A stretch of DNA of 64,000 nucleotides from DAOUJI01 sp034422875 (GTDB lineage: Bacteria; Chloroflexota; Dehalococcoidia; Lucifugimonadales; JAGWBF01): NCBI GenBank assembly GCA_034422875.1, contig DAOUJI010000066.1, positions 9,821-73,820 on the forward strand, read 5' to 3'. Under the pieces are notes generated by a model that saw only the letters and a program-made list of their open reading frames with translations, made no database searches and was not told the origin of the DNA. Below are positions 60,147 through 64,000 of the stretch, one piece after another. Positions within the stretch are counted from its first letter, which is position 1. The number at the start of each line of letters is the position of its first letter. The translations under genes and the position numbers were made by a program.

Positions 60147-61481
60147 CTACGCCACGCCCGTGATGTTGTACTGCAAGGCCGTGTGAGTGGCGGTGGACCT
60201 GCTTCCCGTCCTCTCTGCGAAAGCTATCCGCAGACTCACCACCATGATGTTCTGCCGTTTCTGGATGTCCCGGTCCGTTTCGATGGCCAGCTCCCGCCTG
60301 AAACCGACCCTCCACTGGGACCGGTTCACGATGAGGACACGTCCGGTGTTACTGCCGTTTCCGGCGTCGGTCACCTTTCCGTCGGTGTCCGCCAGCTTCA
60401 TCTGCTCCGACACAATGACGGGGATGCCTTCAACCGCCCCGAGCTGCCCCCGGAGCACGGTGGCGTTGGGCCCCAGCTTGTCAAGAGTGCGGAAGTTGTC
60501 CACGCTGAGGGCGCGGATGTAAGTGTTCACATCCATGATGTAGGCCAGCTCCGAGGGCCTGACGCCGTACTTGCCCAGCTTGCCCCTTATCTCGTTGAAC
60601 ATCCCGTCGGACACCGCGGCGCTGTGGTCGTTGGCCTGCCCGGTGTTGTCCACCAGCGGCAGATGAAGCAGCCCGTCGAACCCCAGCAGCCAGTGTCCCT
60701 TGCCCACGTCGGACTTGGAGATGGTGGCCTCGTCCGCATTGATATTGTTCACCGTCGTCGAGTCTCCGTTGAGCACGACGTCGTCGATTACCTCGGCGGC
60801 GTTCCGCACCAGGCCGCTGCGCACCTCCTGGGCCATGGCGATCACCGCGTCCTCGTCCAACGTCAGGGACCAGGGCACCTGCCCCACCAGCTCATAAGAA
60901 GTGAGAGTCTGCTTGGCGGTGTTCAGGGCAGTGGCCGTCACGGCCAGGTTCTCCGTGCCGGGGTACCAGTTCACGTCGCCCAGTTGAAGCGGTATCTCGA
61001 AGGGGTCCGAGGGCATGTCCACCCTGGAGAAGAGGGGAGCCACCATGGTCTCCAGGTTCACGTCCATCCAAAGAGTCGAGGCTTCCTGGGTGGGGACCAG
61101 CTCATCCCCGGACCCGGCGGTGGTTGAGTCCATGGCCGCCTTCAGGTTCGACTGCCACTCCTCCAGCATTCGCGGATTCAGTCCTAGGGGCTGGCGAATC
61201 TGGGCGTTTAGGAGGCTCCGCATGTAGGCCAGGTCCAGCAAGTCCAGGCCCTGGTACTTCCCGTAGGGCACCCTGGGCCTGTCCTGTCCGCCGTACTTGC
61301 CCAGGAGCGCCTGCTTCTCTCCGTTCTTCCACATCTCCCGGATGCGGGCAATCTGGGCCGAGACCCGGCTCACCTCCTCCTTGAGCGGAGGAAGCTCGCT
61401 GTCGATGCGGCCGTTGTAGAACTCCTTCACTCCCGCAACTTCCTTCTTGATAAGGTCCAGGTCTTGAGCGCTGATGGTCAT
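60147..61481 (-). CDS. HK97-fold major capsid protein
   Basis: 444 aa: an N-terminal coiled-coil delta region (residues ~5-55), a central LVPTQEASTLWMDVNLETMV block where processing usually occurs, then the HK97 fold. It has VPWSLTLDEDAVIAMAQEV, VIDDVVLNGDSTT, LAYIMDVNTYIRALSVDNFR, GIPVIVSEQM and RRELAIETDRDIQKRQNIMVV. An intact delta domain next to a prohead protease gene is the arrangement of functional Caudoviricetes heads. No stop or frameshift is seen. Confidence 0.9.
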   Translation of the reverse strand: MTISAQDLDLIKKEVAGVKEFYNGRIDSELPPLKEEVSRVSAQIARIREMWKNGEKQALLGKYGGQDRPRVPYGKYQGLDLLDLAYMRSLLNAQIRQPLGLNPRMLEEWQSNLKAAMDSTTAGSGDELVPTQEASTLWMDVNLETMVAPLFSRVDMPSDPFEIPLQLGDVNWYPGTENLAVTATALNTAKQTLTSYELVGQVPWSLTLDEDAVIAMAQEVRSGLVRNAAEVIDDVVLNGDSTTVNNINADEATISKSDVGKGHWLLGFDGLLHLPLVDNTGQANDHSAAVSDGMFNEIRGKLGKYGVRPSELAYIMDVNTYIRALSVDNFRTLDKLGPNATVLRGQLGAVEGIPVIVSEQMKLADTDGKVTDAGNGSNTGRVLIVNRSQWRVGFRRELAIETDRDIQKRQNIMVVSLRIAFAERTGSRSTATHTALQYNITGVA

Positions 61482-61523
61482 GACTCCTCCTTGAAATTTC
61501 TGGTCATTGTTCTTCCTTGGCGC

Positions 61524-62225
61524 CTAGGGAGCGGTCCGGGACACGATCCGTAGGCTCTCCACTACCTGCCGCAGGGCGTCATCCCAAGGCACTTGTTCCG
61601 TCTCCTCCAGCCCCTGGCTCACGTAGTACGCCTCCATTCTTGGCGAGCGGCTGAGGGCCTTTCGCAGGGCGCCCTGGTTGGCCGGAACAGGAGCCGCGCT
61701 AATCTCCAGCAGCTCCTGCTCCAGGAACCGCACTCCCAGTGCCTTGCCGGTGTCGGCGTCTCGTCGCAGCTCGTACCTGATTGGCCGGAACCCCACCGAC
61801 ACGCCCCGCTGGTATCCGTTCCGGTAGAGGTCTGCCACCTCTTTGGCAAAGTCCGTAGGTGCGAACTCCACCCTTGCCATGAGGTTGTTCCCCTCGGCCC
61901 AAAGCTCCCGCGTTCGGCCTATGGCCGGCCTGGTGTAATCGTGGGCCCAGAGGAACACCGGGTTTTTGAGATAGGACTGGAGCCGCCATCCCTGCAGCGA
62001 AATCACGTCGCCGTGGCGGTCTACGTCGTCGTTGGACACAACGAAAGCCATCTGCTGTTCTCCGGCCTCTGGCGACTGAGCTTGAGGAAAGCCCAGGCTT
62101 TCCACGGACTGTCCGGTGGCGGCTGAGGTCCACTTCCGCAAATAGGGCGCGTCGCTGAGTCCTCGCCGGTATGAGTCCAGCGACTCCAACAACCGCTCCC
62201 GTTCCCATTGCTCGATGTCGTTCAT
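61524..62225 (-). CDS. HK97-family prohead maturation protease
   Basis: The protein (233 aa from ATG 62225, GGGAGG 9 nt upstream) has the S78-type pattern: DRHGDVISLQGWRLQSYLKN followed by PVFLWAHDYTRPAIGR (catalytic His), GYQRGVSVGFRP (catalytic Ser) and LLEISAAPVPANQGAL (Glu and the conserved ending). It cleaves scaffold/delta residues of the capsid protein encoded 42 nt downstream. A strong terminator lies only ~50 nt before its start. The frame continues 17 codons further up. Confidence 0.9.
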   Translation of the reverse strand: MNDIEQWERERLLESLDSYRRGLSDAPYLRKWTSAATGQSVESLGFPQAQSPEAGEQQMAFVVSNDDVDRHGDVISLQGWRLQSYLKNPVFLWAHDYTRPAIGRTRELWAEGNNLMARVEFAPTDFAKEVADLYRNGYQRGVSVGFRPIRYELRRDADTGKALGVRFLEQELLEISAAPVPANQGALRKALSRSPRMEAYYVSQGLEETEQVPWDDALRQVVESLRIVSRTAP

Positions 62226-62276
62226 GCAGGGCGCCTCCCTTCCGATTTGGTTTTCGCTCTTCCGGGGCCAGGGCAC

Positions 62277-62314
62277 AAAAAGAGGGACAGACCCAACTCA
62301 GGGTCTGTCCCTCT
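62277..62314 (-). terminator. Strong Rho-independent terminator upstream of the phage head cassette
   Basis: AGAGGGACAGACCC (62281-62294) and GGGTCTGTCCCTCT (62301-62314) form a perfect 14-bp stem with a 6-nt loop. On the minus strand it is followed by TTTT(TG), so it stops transcription running toward the prohead protease. There is little room for a promoter between it and the start at 62225. Confidence 0.85.
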
Positions 62315-62533
62315 GGCGCTGAAGCAGCCGGGCTGGCAATCCGGCCTTTTGTGACGCTTCAAATTCAGGCTACCGCCCGCTGACCAAAGTGGTCAACGGC
62401 CCGATGTCACCCCCGCACCTGTCCCTGTCCATTCTGGTTTCCGAAAAGCTTTAAGCAGAGTAGAATGCATCCGTAGATTGCCCCCGCCCCTTACCCCGCA
62501 CGCATTCACCCATGGGAGGACCCACTAGCCACG
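62315..62533. other. Intergenic region between phage cassette and HtrA-like gene
   Basis: No gene is seen. GCCGG/CCGGC followed by CTTTT (about 62328-62351) and GACCA-AAG-TGGTC (62382-62394) are small hairpins on the plus strand. No integrase site or tRNA fragment is recognised that would mark a phage attachment site. Confidence 0.4.
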
Positions 62534-63961
62534 ATGGTCCGCGTTCTGGTGATTCCTTTGGCTTCGGCGCTGGCAGTGATCATGCTGGTCCTGGCTGGGC
62601 TGGCAGTGACCACGGCTCACGCCACGGATCCCGATGTCAGCCCCTTCTACGACTCAAACGGCAACGGTGTGATTGACAGGGACGAGGCCATAACAGCCGT
62701 CGCCGACTACTTCGCGGGCGTCATCACCAGAGACCAGGTCCTTGTCATAGTCCAGTACTACTTCAGCGGGGAGACCGTCCCCGACATAGAGGACGTACTG
62801 CCGCCCGAGCCGCCCACCCGTTCTCTCAGCCAGGTCATCGAGGATGTGCGGCCGGCGGTGGTCTATGTCCGGAACGTCGATGTGGGCGTCGGGAGCGGGG
62901 TAATAATCAAGACCGAAGGCGAGACGGGCTACGTCATGACCAACTCCCACGTCGTGGATGACATGGAGGCGGGCCTCCGAGTGAGGGCCGACAATGGAGA
63001 ATGGTACGACGCCACCTTGATGCGCGCCGATCCCATACGCGACCTGGCCGTGGTCACGATATGCTGTGACGACTTCACCGCTGCTGAATTCGCCGGACCT
63101 GACGACGTCGCAGTAGGTGACGATGTGTTGGTCATGGGCTACCCGGACCCGTTGTCCTACGACACGGCTACTGTCACTACAGGGGTCGTGTCAGCATACC
63201 GATATAGCTGGAGCCGGGGCAGTATAGTTATTCAAACCGATGCCGCCGTAAATCCCGGCAACAGTGGCGGTCCCATACTTTCCACAAATGGCGCTATAGC
63301 GGGAATAGTCCACTCAGGCCACGAAGAAGGTCCCGACGGCCGACCTCGTCGTGGCCTGAACTTTGGAGCTGCTGTTGTGACAATACGAGAGCAGGTGGAC
63401 ACGCTAATGACCCCTGGTGGTGATTTCATCTTCGAGGACATATCGGGCAGCCTCAGGCATCAAGTTGGGGAAGACATACTGACTCAGCGCACCCTCAACT
63501 TGAACTATGGCGATGGCCGGGCCGACGTAGAGTTCGAGGCAACCTTTACCAATCCATATTCGGCCAACACGCAGCTTTGGTCCTACGGGCTGACCGTCCG
63601 CTATGACCCCGACCGGCGAGATGAACAAGACCTTCCCCATATCAAGTTTGTCATTGACAGCCAACGTGGGTGGACAGTGTCCAGCGTTGCGTCTGAGGCC
63701 CCCTATTACACCCACTTGGCAACAGGCAACGCTCCGAACATCAAGACTGGCGATGGCGCGATGAACCACATCAAAGTGAGGACTATCGGCAACGTAGCCC
63801 AGTTGTACATAAACGGCCAGCAGGTCGGCGGCAACATAGACATCAGCTCGGTGCCCCACCCTGGTGACATTGGAGTGTTTACCGGGTATTGGAGGGACAG
63901 TTCCCGCGCAGGCGCGGTCACACAGTTTGAGGACCTTAGGGGCAAGCTTCTCGACCAGTAG
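62534..63961 (+). CDS. Secreted HtrA-like serine protease with N-terminal EF-hand module
   Basis: The signal peptide ends near TTAHATDP. Residues 38-80 are an EF-hand loop (DSNGNGVIDRDE) plus DYFAGVITRDQ and VLVIVQYYFS, the module shared with proteins at 19356-21032 and 27343-29790. A trypsin/HtrA domain follows with catalytic H139 (MTNSHVVDD), D170 (PIRDLAVV) and S244 (NPGNSGGP). There is no PDZ domain. The C-terminal ~180 residues look like a laminin-G/concanavalin-type beta-sandwich (HIKVRTIGNVAQLYINGQQV, GDIGVFTGYW). The Shine-Dalgarno GGAGG is rather far (~14 nt). Likely an extracytoplasmic protease with a binding domain. 475 aa. Confidence 0.85.
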   Translation: MVRVLVIPLASALAVIMLVLAGLAVTTAHATDPDVSPFYDSNGNGVIDRDEAITAVADYFAGVITRDQVLVIVQYYFSGETVPDIEDVLPPEPPTRSLSQVIEDVRPAVVYVRNVDVGVGSGVIIKTEGETGYVMTNSHVVDDMEAGLRVRADNGEWYDATLMRADPIRDLAVVTICCDDFTAAEFAGPDDVAVGDDVLVMGYPDPLSYDTATVTTGVVSAYRYSWSRGSIVIQTDAAVNPGNSGGPILSTNGAIAGIVHSGHEEGPDGRPRRGLNFGAAVVTIREQVDTLMTPGGDFIFEDISGSLRHQVGEDILTQRTLNLNYGDGRADVEFEATFTNPYSANTQLWSYGLTVRYDPDRRDEQDLPHIKFVIDSQRGWTVSSVASEAPYYTHLATGNAPNIKTGDGAMNHIKVRTIGNVAQLYINGQQVGGNIDISSVPHPGDIGVFTGYWRDSSRAGAVTQFEDLRGKLLDQ

Positions 63962-64000
63962 CAGCACAACCGTCGTCCCGAGACGGGGGACTCTTTGGAC

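Noticed and set aside
58300..62225. Encapsulin system
   Set aside because: The capsid has a delta domain and a neighbouring prohead protease plus connector genes, which fits a phage head rather than a stand-alone encapsulin with cargo.

Overview
The window is one contiguous, gene-dense, GC-rich bacterial chromosome segment. It carries housekeeping genes (dnaA, gyrB, obg, holA, fmt, rplY, ychF, surE, pyr genes), two tRNAs, and accessory secreted proteins. I infer a Chloroflexota, probably SAR202/Dehalococcoidia-like, marine-type bacterium. The reasons are the flavin Baeyer-Villiger monooxygenase, a CaiB/BaiF CoA-transferase, plant-type LRR and RCC1-like lipoproteins, and the obg-nadD-pyrE order. 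This is inference from gene content only; no 16S rRNA gene is present.

Layout. 0-9.7 kb: end of a CoA-transferase gene, a probable structured small RNA with its own promoter, then ychF-hemW-selB on the minus strand, a DUF3800 protein, holA, an oligopeptide-type ABC ATPase and a PHP-domain protein. 9.8-13.0 kb: a minus-strand pyr operon (pyrR-pyrB-carA) preceded by a textbook PyrR-binding leader and terminator; pyrB carries a PyrI-type zinc domain. 13.2-18.5 kb: a complete branched-chain-amino-acid-type ABC importer (SBP, two permeases, two ATPases). 18.6-24.6 kb: an AhpD-like protein, a secreted Spondin_N protein, a DegV protein, and a CBS / PII-like / DUF1538 / DUF1538 operon. 25.4-27.2 kb: panD overlapping two SAM methyltransferases. 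27.3-33 kb: a secreted LRR protein, a BVMO, palindromic repeats, and an EamA transporter that seems to start at ATA. 33-39.3 kb: surE, tRNA-Ala and tRNA-Met, an aminotransferase, a tail-to-tail RelE-like/Panacea pair, an apparent selenoprotein, and an MFS transporter. 39.5-50.5 kb: gyrB, pyrE/nadD/obg, dnaA, fmt, rplY with a degenerate DUF3800 partner, and moeB-cysM. 50.5-58.2 kb: lipoproteins (a metallopeptidase-LRR fusion, and two RCC1-like paralogues of which one is frameshifted) and a duplicated-domain membrane protein. 58.3-62.2 kb: an orphan HK97-type phage head cassette. The right edge is an HtrA-like protease.

The strongest non-routine signals are these. (1) A thioredoxin/NHL protein is interrupted by an in-frame TGA at the active-site motif (C-U-V-N-C). 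A perfect SECIS-like hairpin lies 18 nt downstream and selB is in the same window. (2) A panD-methyltransferase-methyltransferase operon could make N-methylated beta-alanine (beta-alanine betaine). (3) A single EF-hand plus DYF...YF helix module of about 45 residues is shared by three unrelated secreted proteins here. (4) A phage prohead protease/capsid/connector cassette has no terminase, portal or integrase and sits behind a strong terminator. (5) An orphan structured RNA lies near 1.07-1.2 kb. All calls come from reading the sequence and recalled family features; no database search was run.
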